A DNA stretch of 64,000 nucleotides from Halobaculum sp. MBLA0143 (GCF_041361465.1 NZ_JBGKAC010000001.1:1054001-1118000); one strand, 5' to 3'. Counted from the stretch's first letter, positions 36,469 through 45,856 are shown. Notes: generated from the sequence alone by a model not told the origin. Made by a program: numbers and translations.

Positions 36469-37068
36469 GTGAGCGAGCGACAGACGCGACGGCTCCGCGA
36501 CCGGGGCCACGAAGCGGCCGGCGACTGTCAGTTCTGTGGCCAACGGGTCGGTCCCGACGAGACTGTCCCGGTAACTGTCGACCGCGACGGCGACAGACGC
36601 CAGGAGACGTTCTGTCGGTACTGCGCCGAGTCCGTGTTCGGCGACGCCGACGCCGTCAGCCTCGGCGACGACTCGCGTGCGGCCGGCGACGCCACGGACG
36701 GTGTGACAGTCCGCCGAACGGACACGGACGGTGCGACAGTCCGCCGAACGGACACGGACGGTGCGACAGTCCGCCGAACGGACACGGACGGTGCGACAGT
36801 CCGCCGAACGGACACGGGCGACGACGGGCTCGTCCCGCCCGCGCCGGACCTCGGGGAGGGCACGGGCCGGGGTGTCGGTGGGACGATTCTGGCGTACCAC
36901 CGGGCCAGCCTGGCGTTCCTCTGGCGGATCCACGAGAGTCAACTCCGGATCACCGAGCGGGTGTTCGAGGAGGTAGACGTTGAGACGCTGCTCCTAGTCG
37001 GGTTCGTCCTGACGGCGGTGACGGCCTGGATCGGTATCGGCGCCGCGGCGTTGGTCGCGCTGGCGTAG
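36469..37068 (+). CDS. Zinc-finger protein with 10-residue repeats and C-terminal membrane anchor
   Basis: A 199-residue protein. The N-terminus has CQFCGQR and, 30 residues on, FCRYCAESVF, a four-Cys zinc knuckle. Residues about 77-116 consist of four near-identical copies of DGATVRRTDT. The C-terminal 30 residues form one transmembrane helix (LLLVGFVLTAVTAWIGIGAAALVAL, quoted in part). It ends with its stop adjacent to the stop of the next, convergent gene. Function unknown; a membrane-tethered zinc domain on a flexible stalk is the simplest reading. Confidence 0.72.
   Translation: MSERQTRRLRDRGHEAAGDCQFCGQRVGPDETVPVTVDRDGDRRQETFCRYCAESVFGDADAVSLGDDSRAAGDATDGVTVRRTDTDGATVRRTDTDGATVRRTDTDGATVRRTDTGDDGLVPPAPDLGEGTGRGVGGTILAYHRASLAFLWRIHESQLRITERVFEEVDVETLLLVGFVLTAVTAWIGIGAAALVALA
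36697..36816 (+). repeat. 30-base in-frame tandem repeat, four copies
   Basis: Four adjacent units starting GACGGTGYGACAGTCC. Copies 2-4 are identical; copy 1 differs by one base (T for C at position 8). The lack of divergence argues for recent expansion by slippage. Confidence 0.92.
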
Positions 37069-37578
37069 CTACTCCGTCTCCGACAGCGCCTCCCGCAGTC
37101 GGTCTTGGACGGTCGGCGGCTGGGCGGCGATCCGGTCGCGGGCGTCCGCGAGCACGGTCGTCGACAGCGCGAGGATACCCAGGGCGGGGTCGTCCTCGCG
37201 GAACGCCGACGGCGCGGCGTCACGCACTCTGATCCACCCTCGGCCGGCAGTCTCCGTCTGGAGGTACGCCGCCCGCGACCGCGCGGTCAGTGCCGCCGCC
37301 CGGTCGAACGACGTGACGACGGGCGTCACCCCGTCGAGGTGTGGCGCCGCGATGGCGCCCAAGTCCGTCTCGAGGGCGTCTTCCGTCTCGCCGAGGAACT
37401 GCTCTAAGTCACCTCGTGCGGCCGCGACGGCCGTCAACAGTCCCACCGGGACGCCGTCGGCGTCGTCGTCACAGGCGACGACGGTGATCCCCTCGTCGAC
37501 CAACACTCCGCCGTAGGTGACCCGTGCGGTCCGGAGGTCGTCGGCGACCGCGGCGCGGTCCGTCCAGTCGTCGGTCAC
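37069..37578 (-). CDS. Hypothetical haloarchaeal protein, 169 aa
   Basis: A soluble alpha/beta protein (VTYGGVLVDEGITVVACDDD; SFDRAAALTARSRAAYLQTE). It overlaps the upstream 101-aa gene by four bases (ATGA), so the two are translationally coupled. No family recognised. Confidence 0.7.
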   Translation of the reverse strand: MTDDWTDRAAVADDLRTARVTYGGVLVDEGITVVACDDDADGVPVGLLTAVAAARGDLEQFLGETEDALETDLGAIAAPHLDGVTPVVTSFDRAAALTARSRAAYLQTETAGRGWIRVRDAAPSAFREDDPALGILALSTTVLADARDRIAAQPPTVQDRLREALSETE

Positions 37579-37880
37579 GACGGGTGCCCGTCACAGCAGA
37601 CAGTGTAGCCGACCCGTTCTGCCGCGAGTTCCGTCGCACGGTCGGTGACGGCCGCGGCCGACGCGAACGGGCCGTGTTTCCCGACGGTGTCGCCGTCGAC
37701 GACGACCGCGAGCGTCCACCGGCGGTCGCCGTCCGGCCCCTCGCGCGGCTCGACGCGGAGCCGCCGGTCCGACAGGACGGCGACGACCGCGGTCCCGTCG
37801 CGTCGGAGTGTCGCGTCCAGTCGGTCGCCGAGTGTGTCGGCGACCCCGGTAGCGGCCGCCGTCACGGTGTCGGTGGTCAC
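37575..37880 (-). CDS. Hypothetical haloarchaeal protein, 101 aa
   Basis: A small soluble protein with a beta-rich middle (AVVAVLSDRRLRVEPRE; RRWTLAVVVDGDTVGKHGPF) and two adjacent Cys near the C-terminus (YTVCCDGHPS). GTG 37880 is used because earlier residues in the frame are not protein-like. It is the first gene of a coupled pair with the 169-aa protein. Function unknown. Confidence 0.65.
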   Translation of the reverse strand: MTTDTVTAAATGVADTLGDRLDATLRRDGTAVVAVLSDRRLRVEPREGPDGDRRWTLAVVVDGDTVGKHGPFASAAAVTDRATELAAERVGYTVCCDGHPS

Positions 37881-38051
37881 GACTACACTCCGGGCGCGAG
37901 ACTGGTAGCGGTTTCGGCGAAGCCGGCCGGCGGCTCCGGACTCGTGACTCTGCTGTCCGCCCGCCAGACGACCGCGTACCCGTGCGAGACGGCACCACGA
38001 CCCGTGCATCGGCAGGTTTACCCTCGGAGATGCCCACAATTCGAACGCACT

Positions 38052-38450
38052 ATGACCGACATCGAATCCACCACCGTGAACGAGGCGGGGTTCAGCGCGA
38101 CGAGTCAGGCCGGCGACTTCAACATCGACACGGACGCGACCGGGGAGACCGGGCCGGACCCGAACGCAGTGTTAGTGTCGGACTACGCCGCGTGCTTCAC
38201 GTACGCCTTCCGTGCGGGCGCCCAGCGTAACGGCTTCGACGACCTGGGCAAGCTCCAGACGGACGCGGAGGCCGACCTGAACGACGAGGACGACCTCACG
38301 GGGATCCGGTTCACACTCCACGCCGAGGCCGACCTGACGGACGACGAGGCAGAGGAGCTGCTCGGCTACGCCGAGGAGATCTGCCACGTCCACGCCGCGC
38401 TGAAGGAGTCGCTGTACGCCGACGTGACCGTCAACGCCGGCGCCTTCTGA
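38052..38450 (+). CDS. OsmC family peroxidase-like protein
   Basis: A 132-residue OsmC/Ohr-fold protein that reduces organic hydroperoxides through two Cys, here in YAACFTYAFRAG and EEICHVHAALK. The Arg expected in the active site may be one of several near the first Cys. The gene is followed by msrA on the same strand, so the two oxidative-stress genes are neighbours but about 100 bases apart with separate promoters. Confidence 0.88.
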   Translation: MTDIESTTVNEAGFSATSQAGDFNIDTDATGETGPDPNAVLVSDYAACFTYAFRAGAQRNGFDDLGKLQTDAEADLNDEDDLTGIRFTLHAEADLTDDEAEELLGYAEEICHVHAALKESLYADVTVNAGAF

Positions 38451-38553
38451 GCGACAGACGACGACGCCGCACGGCTTCCGTTTCTTTCGGGCACGCCACC
38501 TCGGTAGCGGCGGGTGCGAGGGGCTTAACCGCTCGGCTCTCCTACCCTGAGAC

Positions 38554-39096
38554 GTGACAGAGACCGAGACCGCCACCCTCGCCGGTGGCTGCTTCTGGTG
38601 TGTCGAGGCGGCGTTCAAGGAGCTCGCGGGCGTCCACGAGGCGGAGTCCGGCTACACCGGCGGCCACGCCACGGACCCGAGCTACGAGGCGGTCTGCCGG
38701 GAGGAGACCGGCCACGCCGAGGCCGTCCAGGTGACGTACGACCCCGACGAGATCGCGTACCCGGAGATCCTGCGGGTGTTCTTCACGATCCACAACCCGA
38801 CGACGGTGAACCGACAGGGGCCGGACGTGGGTGAGCAGTACCGCTCTGCCGTCTTCTACCACGACGACGAGCAACGCGAGATCGTCGAGTCGTTCGTCGA
38901 GGAGCTGGAGGCCGAAGGAGCGTACGAGGACCCGATCGTCACGGAGATCGAGCCGTTGGAGGAGTGGTACACCGCGGAGCCGTACCACCAGGACTACTAC
39001 GAGAACAACCCGAACGACCGGTACTGCCAGTTCAACGCCGACCCGAAGATCCGGAAGGTGCGCGAGAAGTTCGGCGAGCAGTTGGCGACGAACTGA
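38554..39096 (+). CDS. msrA: Peptide-methionine (S)-S-oxide reductase
   Basis: A 180-residue enzyme that repairs oxidised methionine. The active-site GGCFWCVEAAF is at residues about 11-21, with GYTGGHATDPSYE and the HNPTTVNRQGPDVGEQYRS segment (quoted in part) following. GTG 38554 lies about 27 bases after a TATA-like GGCTTAACC. Resolving cysteines appear near residue 49 (AVCREETGH) and in DRYCQFN. Confidence 0.95.
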   Translation: MTETETATLAGGCFWCVEAAFKELAGVHEAESGYTGGHATDPSYEAVCREETGHAEAVQVTYDPDEIAYPEILRVFFTIHNPTTVNRQGPDVGEQYRSAVFYHDDEQREIVESFVEELEAEGAYEDPIVTEIEPLEEWYTAEPYHQDYYENNPNDRYCQFNADPKIRKVREKFGEQLATN

Positions 39097-39364
39097 GAGC
39101 GATCTGACGGTCAGTCTGGTTCGTCTCGGAACCGTCCGGCTCCCGGCTCTGCCGGGGGCCAGGTCGACGGGTTCGAAGTCGTCGTCTGCCCCGACGATCA
39201 GTTTCGCTCCCGCCTCGCTGGCCGTCGGACAGCCTCCCGGCGGCGCGGACTGACCGCCGCGGCACGATCCGGTGCCCGACCTCTCTCGGACGAATCGCGG
39301 CGCGACAGCCGAAACGGTGGTAACTTGTACGGCTCGGCACAGGCGTAATCGAGTGCAACCACGA

Positions 39365-40768
39365 GTGACCGACTCGCCCGTCGCGTTCGGGACGACGGTC
39401 CTGGCGAACCTCTCGCCGCTCGCGGGCGTGGCGTTCCTCGGGTGGGACGCAGACACACTCGCGTTCGTGTACACGGTCGAGGTGGTGTTCGCGGTGTCGT
39501 TCGCCGGGGTGAAGGCCCTGTTCGCCCGGCAGCCGCCGGCGTACGACGACTCGGAGTCGGACGAACGGACGCTCGACGACACGGGTGAGGGGGGTCCGAC
39601 CGGCCCGGGTGATCTGGTCCGGAGACGCGGGAGCGTGCGGGTCGCCGCGTGGCTCCCACCCGTGTACCCCCGGAACGTGCCGTTCGTCGCCGACTGGTTC
39701 CTGGTGACACTGGTGTTCGCGGCGCTCCTGCCCGCGTTCCTGGCGCGGGTGGTCGACCCGCTCGGGGAGTTCGTCGGTCCGGCGACGGCGCTGTGTGTGG
39801 TCTCGCTGGTCGTCTCGCACGTCCTCGCGGCCAGACAGCGGTACTTCCGGCGGCGGCAGTACGAGACTGTCTCTGCCCGGGGTGTCGTCAGGGTGCCGGT
39901 ACAGGAGGCCGCGGTCGTGCTCGGCGTGGTGGCGGTCGCCGGGGTCGAACTGACCGCGACCGGGTTCGTCGTCGTCGCCGTCGCGGTCAAGACCCTCGTC
40001 GACTGTGGGCAGTACCGCGACGGCGGGCTGTTCGGCTACTTCACGACGCCGTCGGCGGACAGGTCACTCCGGACGGTCGACGATCCGGACGCGCCCGCGA
40101 CCGAGGAGATCCGTCCGGATCGGCGGGCCGTGCTGACGAACGGCCTCCTCGCGGGCGCGTCGAAGGCGCTCGGGGTCGCGCCGCTGTACCTGTTCTTCTG
40201 GCTGGGGGTCCTGCTCCTCTCGGACGGCGGTCCCGTCGACGTGACCGCCGTGACCGTGCTCTCGTTCGTGATCGCGCCGGTGATCGTCGCCGGGCTGGAG
40301 ACGACGGAGTACACCCTCACGCACGGGTGGCTGTCGTACCGACGGTGCGACGGGACGGTCGTCGCGCACGACGAACTCACGGACACGGCACAGTGGGCGA
40401 CACCGGTCGGTGGGTTCCGGCGTGCGGAGTTGGCCGACGGCCGGCTCGCCGACCGGGTGTTCGACACGCAGACGCTCACGCTGGTGTCGACGGAGGTCGA
40501 CGAGGAGCTGTGTCTCGCACACGTCCGGTCGGCGGCCCGAGCGGCCGTCGCCTTCGAACTGCCGTTGGCGACGACCGCGTACGAGCCGTTCCGGTCGCGG
40601 TTCGCCGCCGTGGTGGTGACGCTGGCGGTCGTCACCGTCGCCGCCGAGGTGGCGGTCGCGTTCACCGTCTCCGGAGAGGTGTGGGAGAGCCTCCTCGTGG
40701 TGTTGCTCCCGTTCGTCGTCCCGACGACGGTGTTCGGGTTCCAGCGACTGTGGGCGCGAGCGTACTGA
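39365..40768 (+). CDS. DUF6498-like membrane protein
   Basis: A 467-residue integral membrane protein with about ten helices. It starts VTDSPVAFGTTVLANLSPLA, typical of haloarchaeal DUF6498-type proteins, and has a hydrophilic domain near residues 315-400. Function unknown. Start is GTG 39365 or GTG 39353; the TATA-like TAACTTGT near 39331 favours the former. The 268 bases before it show no gene, though the minus strand at about 39150-39230 reads like a fragment (SEAGAKLIVGADDDFEPVDL). Confidence 0.75.
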   Translation: MTDSPVAFGTTVLANLSPLAGVAFLGWDADTLAFVYTVEVVFAVSFAGVKALFARQPPAYDDSESDERTLDDTGEGGPTGPGDLVRRRGSVRVAAWLPPVYPRNVPFVADWFLVTLVFAALLPAFLARVVDPLGEFVGPATALCVVSLVVSHVLAARQRYFRRRQYETVSARGVVRVPVQEAAVVLGVVAVAGVELTATGFVVVAVAVKTLVDCGQYRDGGLFGYFTTPSADRSLRTVDDPDAPATEEIRPDRRAVLTNGLLAGASKALGVAPLYLFFWLGVLLLSDGGPVDVTAVTVLSFVIAPVIVAGLETTEYTLTHGWLSYRRCDGTVVAHDELTDTAQWATPVGGFRRAELADGRLADRVFDTQTLTLVSTEVDEELCLAHVRSAARAAVAFELPLATTAYEPFRSRFAAVVVTLAVVTVAAEVAVAFTVSGEVWESLLVVLLPFVVPTTVFGFQRLWARAY

Positions 40769-40943
40769 CGACGGCGTCGGTCGGTCGCGCACACTGGGGT
40801 CGCGGCGGGCGGCGTCCGTGCAGCGGGCCTCGTCGGGGCGTCGTGGTGGACGTCTGCAGAGTCCGTGACAAAAGTACTAAATCGACGCCCGAAGCAACGC
40901 TAGTAACCACGACGGGGGCCGTGGTGGCTCCCACCCGACCACA

Positions 40944-43900
40944 ATGACACGGCAGTCACCATCTTACCGCACGAATCGGAACCTGTTCTCCAACCACTAC
41001 CTCTCGAATCGGCTGCGGGAGACGGACCAGTGGACCGAGCCGGAGACCGCGGCGGTTCGGGACGCCTACGAGGAGATTCGCGGGCTGTACGAGGACCGTG
41101 CCCACCGCGTGGACGACTACAGCGAGGCACAGTTGGAAGAGGAGTTCATCAAGCCGGTGTTCGACGCGCTCGGAATCCAGTACAACGTCCAGCAGACGGT
41201 CAGCGACGTGAACCGGCGACCGGACTACGGCTTCTTCGAGACGGCAGCGGCGGCAGACGTGGCGTTCGACCGCGAGGACCCCTACGCGGAGGCGGTCGCG
41301 GTCGCGGACGCGAAGTTCTGGGGGCGGAAGCTGGACACCCGGGGGGACAAACTCCGGGAGTTCGAGAACCCCAGCTACCAGATCCACGTCTACCTCGAAG
41401 AGACGGCGGCGTCGTGGGCGGTGCTCACGAACGGGCGGCAGTGGCGGCTGTACTACGGCCCGACGAGCCACCGGCTGGACTCCTACTACGAGATCGACCT
41501 GCCGGAACTGCTGTCACGCGTCGCCGAGGGCGGGGAGGGGAGTCTGGAGGCGTTCCGGGAGTTCTACCTGTTCTTCCGACACGAGGCGTTCGTGCCGGAC
41601 GAGCGTGGCGACTGCTTCCTGGACGACGTGTACGAGCAGTCGAACCGGTTCTCCGAGGAGTTGGGGGCGGACCTCCAGGACAACATCTACGAGGCGATTC
41701 GGGTGTTGGCGGCGGGGTTCCTCGACACGAACGACGATCTCGACAGAGACGATCTCGACGACGAGACGTTGGATCTGATCCACGACAGTTCGCTGATCTA
41801 CCTCTACCGGCTGATCTTCGTCCTGTACGCGGAAAGCGAGGAACGGGATCTGCTCCCGACGGACAACGAGGTGTACGAGTCGCAGTTCAGCCTGAACAGT
41901 CGCAAGGAGACGGTCGCGGCGGAGTTGGACGCGACGGGGACGGCGTACCACGACTGGCAGACGCGGCTGTGGGAGGAGTTGGACGACCTGTTCACGCTGA
42001 TCGACCAGGGGAGCGAGGCGATGGGGATCCCGCCCGAGAGTCTCCAGGTGCCGGCGTACAACGGCGGGCTGTTCGACACGGACCCGGGGGCCGACGCGGA
42101 CGAGGAGTCGCGGTTCCTGGCGACCCACGAGGTGGACGACTCGCATCTGGCGCGGGTGATCGACCTGTTGAGCCGCCAGGAGACGGGTGACGGCGCGGGT
42201 GCGAGCCCAGGAGCGGGCACGGACGCGGAGGCGGGCGCAGTCGGCAGTCCGGAGAAGACGTTCGTCGACTACTCCTCGTTGGACGTGCGGCAGTTGGGGA
42301 GTATCTACGAGGGACTCCTGGAGTACGAGCTGAATCTGGCGAGCGAGCCGAAGACGCTCGACGACGACGGCGACAGCGAGACGTACGAGTCGGCCGGCGC
42401 GGACGCCGCGGACGAGGAGATCGTCGTGGAGCCGGGTGAGGTGTATCTCACGACGGACTCGGGCGAGCGGAAGTCGACGGGGTCGTACTACACGCCGGAG
42501 TACGTGGTGGAGTACATCGTCGAGGAGACGCTGGGGCCGCAGGTGGACGCGATCCGCGAGGAGCTGTTGGACGAGCACGTCGACGCGACGGGCGACCGGG
42601 GGTTCGCGGAGCGGTTCACCGAGGAGATCCTGGATCTGACCGTGCTCGATCCGGCGATGGGGAGCGGCCACTTCCTGGTGAACGCGGTGGACTACCTCGC
42701 GCGGGAGATCATCGACGCCCGCGAGAAGCAGGATCGGCAGGCGGTCGACGACGACCGCGCCGAGGACATCGAGATCACGACCGACGACGGTGAGCGCCGC
42801 GACATCAACTGGGCGCGTCGCCAGGTGGCCAAGCAGTGTCTGTACGGCGTGGACGTGAACCCGTTGGCGACGGAGTTGGCGAAGGTGTCGCTGTGGCTCC
42901 GCACGCTCGCGGCCGGCAAGCCGCTCGCGTTCCTGGACCACCACCTGAAGACGGGCAACTCCCTCGTCGGGTCGAACATCTACGAGGTGTTGTCGAACGG
43001 GGACAGTGGGCAGGCGACGCTGGACGACTTCCGGGCGGCGCGGACGCGGACGCTGTCGCACGTCCAGGGGCTGATGGCGGATCTCGTCGACATCGAGAAC
43101 GACGATCTGGCGAGCATCAAGCAGATGCAGGCGACGTACGAGGAGATGCGCTCGGACCCCCTGTACCGCCGGTTGTTCGAGCTGGCGAACGTCCACACCG
43201 CCGAGCGGTTCGGCCTGGACGTGCCCGACGACGCCTACCGGAGGATGGCCGGCGCGATCGAGTCCGAAGCCGAGTGGAACGAGACTGTGACCGGTGAGGA
43301 CTGGTTCGTCTCCGCGCAGGCGATGGCCGACGAGGAACTGTTCTTCCACTGGGAACTGGAGTTCCCCGAGGTGTTCGTGAACGGTGACGGACGGGCTGGG
43401 GGGTTCGACGCCGTGATCGGGAATCCGCCGTGGGGTGCATCCATCTCTAAGCCCACGAAGGATTACATAGCCGAACAACTCAGCCTGAACCCATCTGCGA
43501 GTGATACATTCGCTGCGTTCACGAAGCTGTCTGGAAATCTCGACTGTGAAGACGCTCGGTTTGGAATGATCCTGCCGAGTGGGTGGCAGACCTCTGATAA
43601 ATACGCAGAGTTCAGAGAGTGGACGGTCGAGAACTACAGTCTGTCAAAGATCGTGAACTTACCGTACGACGTGTTCAGCGAAGCGTACGTAGACACTTCG
43701 ATATTTGTTCTCGACAGACAGGCCAGCAGAAAAACCGAAGGTGAAGTCGGAGTAATAAATTACGGAAGGAAAGAACGGGTGAACGAGATTGACAACGACG
43801 AGGACGGCTTGGAAGCTGTCGACTACAGTCGTTGGTTCGCGGAGGCACTAGATCCAGAAGACGAGTTCGAGTTTATATCGTATCTGCCGCCGAGAGAGCT

Positions 43901-45164
43901 GAGTGTAGAAGAAAAAGTAGCAGAACGTGGAGTCCCCCTGAGAGAGATCGCCGACGTGCAGCGTGGCATCACGCCGTTCGATCTCGCTAAAGAACCCGGA
44001 CAAAATCGTTCCCCAGCGCTTGACGGCGATCTTCGTCGATACAGATACACGTTCACCGGGAACAGCTACGTTGAGTATCACGAAGACATTGCAGAGTACA
44101 AGCCAGAGCGGTATTTCCAGGGAGACCGGCTCATTCTTCGAGAACTGATTAGCCGACAGTTCCGGCTACAGCTTGCTCGCACCGATCAGGACTTTGTGAC
44201 GAACAAGTCCTATCAGAGTATTCTACTCGAAGACGAGAGTTACCGCCTGGGCTATCTGCTCGGTGTGTTGAACTCGAAGCTCTTGTCGTTTTACCACATC
44301 AAACAGTCTGCTGTTGCCCTCAGAGACGACTTCCCGAAGATCGTTCTGTCAGAGACGAGGAGCCTGCCAATCCCCGAAATTACAGACGAAGAATCGAGTG
44401 AAATCTCTGTGGACCCGTCTCAGGTGCAGTTTGACTCCGAAACGGAAGAGATCAAGCTGAACGGAGACACGACGGTGAGTGTCGGCACAACGCAGGAGAC
44501 ACAGAGAGTGATCTCCGAACTGACGACTCACCTGATGGATTTGAGATCCAACTACGAGGCGCTGAATCTCGATCTGGAGTCGTATCTCGGTGAGTACCGA
44601 ACTGGGCCTACTGTAGACGATCTCGGCTTCGTACAGATCTGCGAGGGGAAGTCATTAATCAAGGAGACGACGGAGCAACGGCCGAATCTCATGGCAGGGA
44701 GAGCCGTAGTTAATGTCGAGAGCGACAACTCTGTCGAAATTAAAATCTCTGGAAGATTCAAGCCAGACGACGACCGCGACGTGGAGACTGACCAGTGGGG
44801 GTACACGGAGTCTAAGCCAATTCCCGCCCTACGAATCACTGACCTGACCCAGAACGAGGCTCTGCTGTTGAAGAATTTCGTCCCGGTGGCGGTCGACAGA
44901 GGACTATCGAACTTCCGGAAGGAGGCAGCTAAGTCGATCTCTCTCGTGGACCGACTACTGAGACTAGAACTGCCGGAGATGAATGATGTCCGTGAGAGAG
45001 TAGAGCGCTACTCCGAGGTCGCTGCCCGGGGGGAAGAACTGAAGACACAAATCGTAGGAATTGACGATCTGTTGGATCAGATCGTCTACAGGCTGTTTGG
45101 GTTGTCCGCTGACGAGATCGCGGTCGTCGAAGACAGCATAGTGACCAGAAAGCTCACAGAGTGA
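40944..45164 (+). CDS. Type IIG restriction-modification enzyme (Eco57I-like)
   Basis: A 1406-residue single-chain nuclease-methyltransferase. The N-terminal nuclease has a PD-(D/E)xK pattern: PDYGFF with Asp94, then VADAKFW with Asp122 and Lys124. After a helical region come the adenine methylase motifs: STGSYYTPEYVVEYIVEETL, LDPAMGSGHFLVN (about residue 568) and NPPW (827-830). The C-terminal about 575 residues carry the target-recognition domain (RGVPLREIADVQRGITP). GC content and codon use change abruptly one codon after NPPW: before it is haloarchaeal GC-rich, after it much more AT-rich. No separate methylase or specificity gene is nearby. Confidence 0.9.
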   Translation: MTRQSPSYRTNRNLFSNHYLSNRLRETDQWTEPETAAVRDAYEEIRGLYEDRAHRVDDYSEAQLEEEFIKPVFDALGIQYNVQQTVSDVNRRPDYGFFETAAAADVAFDREDPYAEAVAVADAKFWGRKLDTRGDKLREFENPSYQIHVYLEETAASWAVLTNGRQWRLYYGPTSHRLDSYYEIDLPELLSRVAEGGEGSLEAFREFYLFFRHEAFVPDERGDCFLDDVYEQSNRFSEELGADLQDNIYEAIRVLAAGFLDTNDDLDRDDLDDETLDLIHDSSLIYLYRLIFVLYAESEERDLLPTDNEVYESQFSLNSRKETVAAELDATGTAYHDWQTRLWEELDDLFTLIDQGSEAMGIPPESLQVPAYNGGLFDTDPGADADEESRFLATHEVDDSHLARVIDLLSRQETGDGAGASPGAGTDAEAGAVGSPEKTFVDYSSLDVRQLGSIYEGLLEYELNLASEPKTLDDDGDSETYESAGADAADEEIVVEPGEVYLTTDSGERKSTGSYYTPEYVVEYIVEETLGPQVDAIREELLDEHVDATGDRGFAERFTEEILDLTVLDPAMGSGHFLVNAVDYLAREIIDAREKQDRQAVDDDRAEDIEITTDDGERRDINWARRQVAKQCLYGVDVNPLATELAKVSLWLRTLAAGKPLAFLDHHLKTGNSLVGSNIYEVLSNGDSGQATLDDFRAARTRTLSHVQGLMADLVDIENDDLASIKQMQATYEEMRSDPLYRRLFELANVHTAERFGLDVPDDAYRRMAGAIESEAEWNETVTGEDWFVSAQAMADEELFFHWELEFPEVFVNGDGRAGGFDAVIGNPPWGASISKPTKDYIAEQLSLNPSASDTFAAFTKLSGNLDCEDARFGMILPSGWQTSDKYAEFREWTVENYSLSKIVNLPYDVFSEAYVDTSIFVLDRQASRKTEGEVGVINYGRKERVNEIDNDEDGLEAVDYSRWFAEALDPEDEFEFISYLPPRELSVEEKVAERGVPLREIADVQRGITPFDLAKEPGQNRSPALDGDLRRYRYTFTGNSYVEYHEDIAEYKPERYFQGDRLILRELISRQFRLQLARTDQDFVTNKSYQSILLEDESYRLGYLLGVLNSKLLSFYHIKQSAVALRDDFPKIVLSETRSLPIPEITDEESSEISVDPSQVQFDSETEEIKLNGDTTVSVGTTQETQRVISELTTHLMDLRSNYEALNLDLESYLGEYRTGPTVDDLGFVQICEGKSLIKETTEQRPNLMAGRAVVNVESDNSVEIKISGRFKPDDDRDVETDQWGYTESKPIPALRITDLTQNEALLLKNFVPVAVDRGLSNFRKEAAKSISLVDRLLRLELPEMNDVRERVERYSEVAARGEELKTQIVGIDDLLDQIVYRLFGLSADEIAVVEDSIVTRKLTE

Positions 45165-45287
45165 GTACCTCAGAACGGATAGTTCACTACATAAATATAG
45201 CAGGTAGACTGCTGTCCACCTGTCCGTTCGCGCAACACGCGACTCACCAATTCTTTCGAATATAGCCTAAACTCTCTAAAACGGTAA

Positions 45288-45297
45288 GATATAAAAG
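45288..45297 (+). promoter_or_regulatory. Strong TATA box before structured leader
   Basis: GATATAAAAG, in an AT-rich stretch (45180-45300) downstream of the restriction enzyme, predicts transcription to begin near 45315-45320, exactly where an RNA three-way junction starts. Confidence 0.65.
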
Positions 45298-45317
45298 CCA
45301 ACGAGACCACAGTCTAA

Positions 45318-45389
45318 GTACGACACGCGGGCGTCGTCACTGCAAAAGTGGCGAGGGTGCCCTTAACACCCTCACCCTGCGTGTCGTGC
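45318..45389 (+). ncRNA. Three-way-junction RNA leader (candidate riboswitch or sRNA)
   Basis: A 14-bp closing stem pairs 45318-45331 with 45376-45389 (two G-U wobbles). Inside are two hairpins: 45334-45341 with 45347-45354 (loop GCAAA), and 45355-45359 with 45367-45371, extendable to 7 bp, with the 7-base loop CCCTTAA. The RNA starts about where the TATA box predicts. It ends 14 bases before the ATG of a 150-aa protein gene. A further 7-bp hairpin (45422-45428/45435-45441) lies inside that gene's first codons. Structured 5' leaders are rare in mostly leaderless haloarchaea. It could also be an independent small RNA. Confidence 0.55.
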
Positions 45390-45403
45390 GCGGCTCACAC
45401 GAC

Positions 45404-45856
45404 ATGTGTTCGAACGATTCTCCGTCACAAAAGCGTGACGGCACGGCCGAGCCCGACGTATCGACCGACATCTCCCGGCAGCGACTGCAGTCCGACTACG
45501 GCGCGTCCATCGACAGCCTGCGCGACACCCGCCTCCCGGAGACCAGGATCGAGGAGTTGGTGACACTCTGTGTCGAGACCCAACAGCGACTCGACCACGG
45601 CCGGGGCGACGGCGAGCAGACGCTGACGCTCGTCGCGGCCGTCGGGGAGGCGATGGCGGACCTGGAGGCAGCGACCGTCGTCGACGAGTCGGAACTGCCG
45701 GAGTCGCGGGCGCTGGAGACCGGCGTCCCCGCAGAGGAGTACGTCCTCACCCCGACCGAGCGCGACGAGGCACTCGCCGCCCTCTCGTCGCTGCTGCACA
45801 CGGCCGTCGAGACCCCGCCGGCGTCGCCGGCGACGACCGCCGGCGCGGCGGACTGA
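45404..45856 (+). CDS. Acidic protein of unknown function after structured leader
   Basis: A 150-residue soluble protein. Its N-terminus CSNDSPSQKRDGTAEP is disordered; from about residue 25 it is helical and acidic (LQSDYGASIDSLRDTRLPET, VTLCVETQQRLDHGRGDGEQ, TPTERDEALAALSSLLHTAV). Start ATG 45404, with an in-frame GTG at 45386. No family recognised. Its DNA is GC-rich, unlike the AT-rich DNA just before, so it may be native sequence next to an insertion. Confidence 0.65.
   Translation: MCSNDSPSQKRDGTAEPDVSTDISRQRLQSDYGASIDSLRDTRLPETRIEELVTLCVETQQRLDHGRGDGEQTLTLVAAVGEAMADLEAATVVDESELPESRALETGVPAEEYVLTPTERDEALAALSSLLHTAVETPPASPATTAGAAD

Noticed and set aside
35359-36942. A 527-codon protein extending the amine oxidase upstream with repeated RVRSADCRTV
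   Set aside because: The extension is the antisense of the 30-base repeat in the zinc-finger gene at 36469-37068. The oxidase N-terminal FAD motif starts at GTG 36372.
45318-45389. A tRNA gene
   Set aside because: It has a seven-base hairpin loop and a closing stem but only two internal arms, no T-loop TTCGAAT and a 14-bp outer stem. It is not a tRNA.
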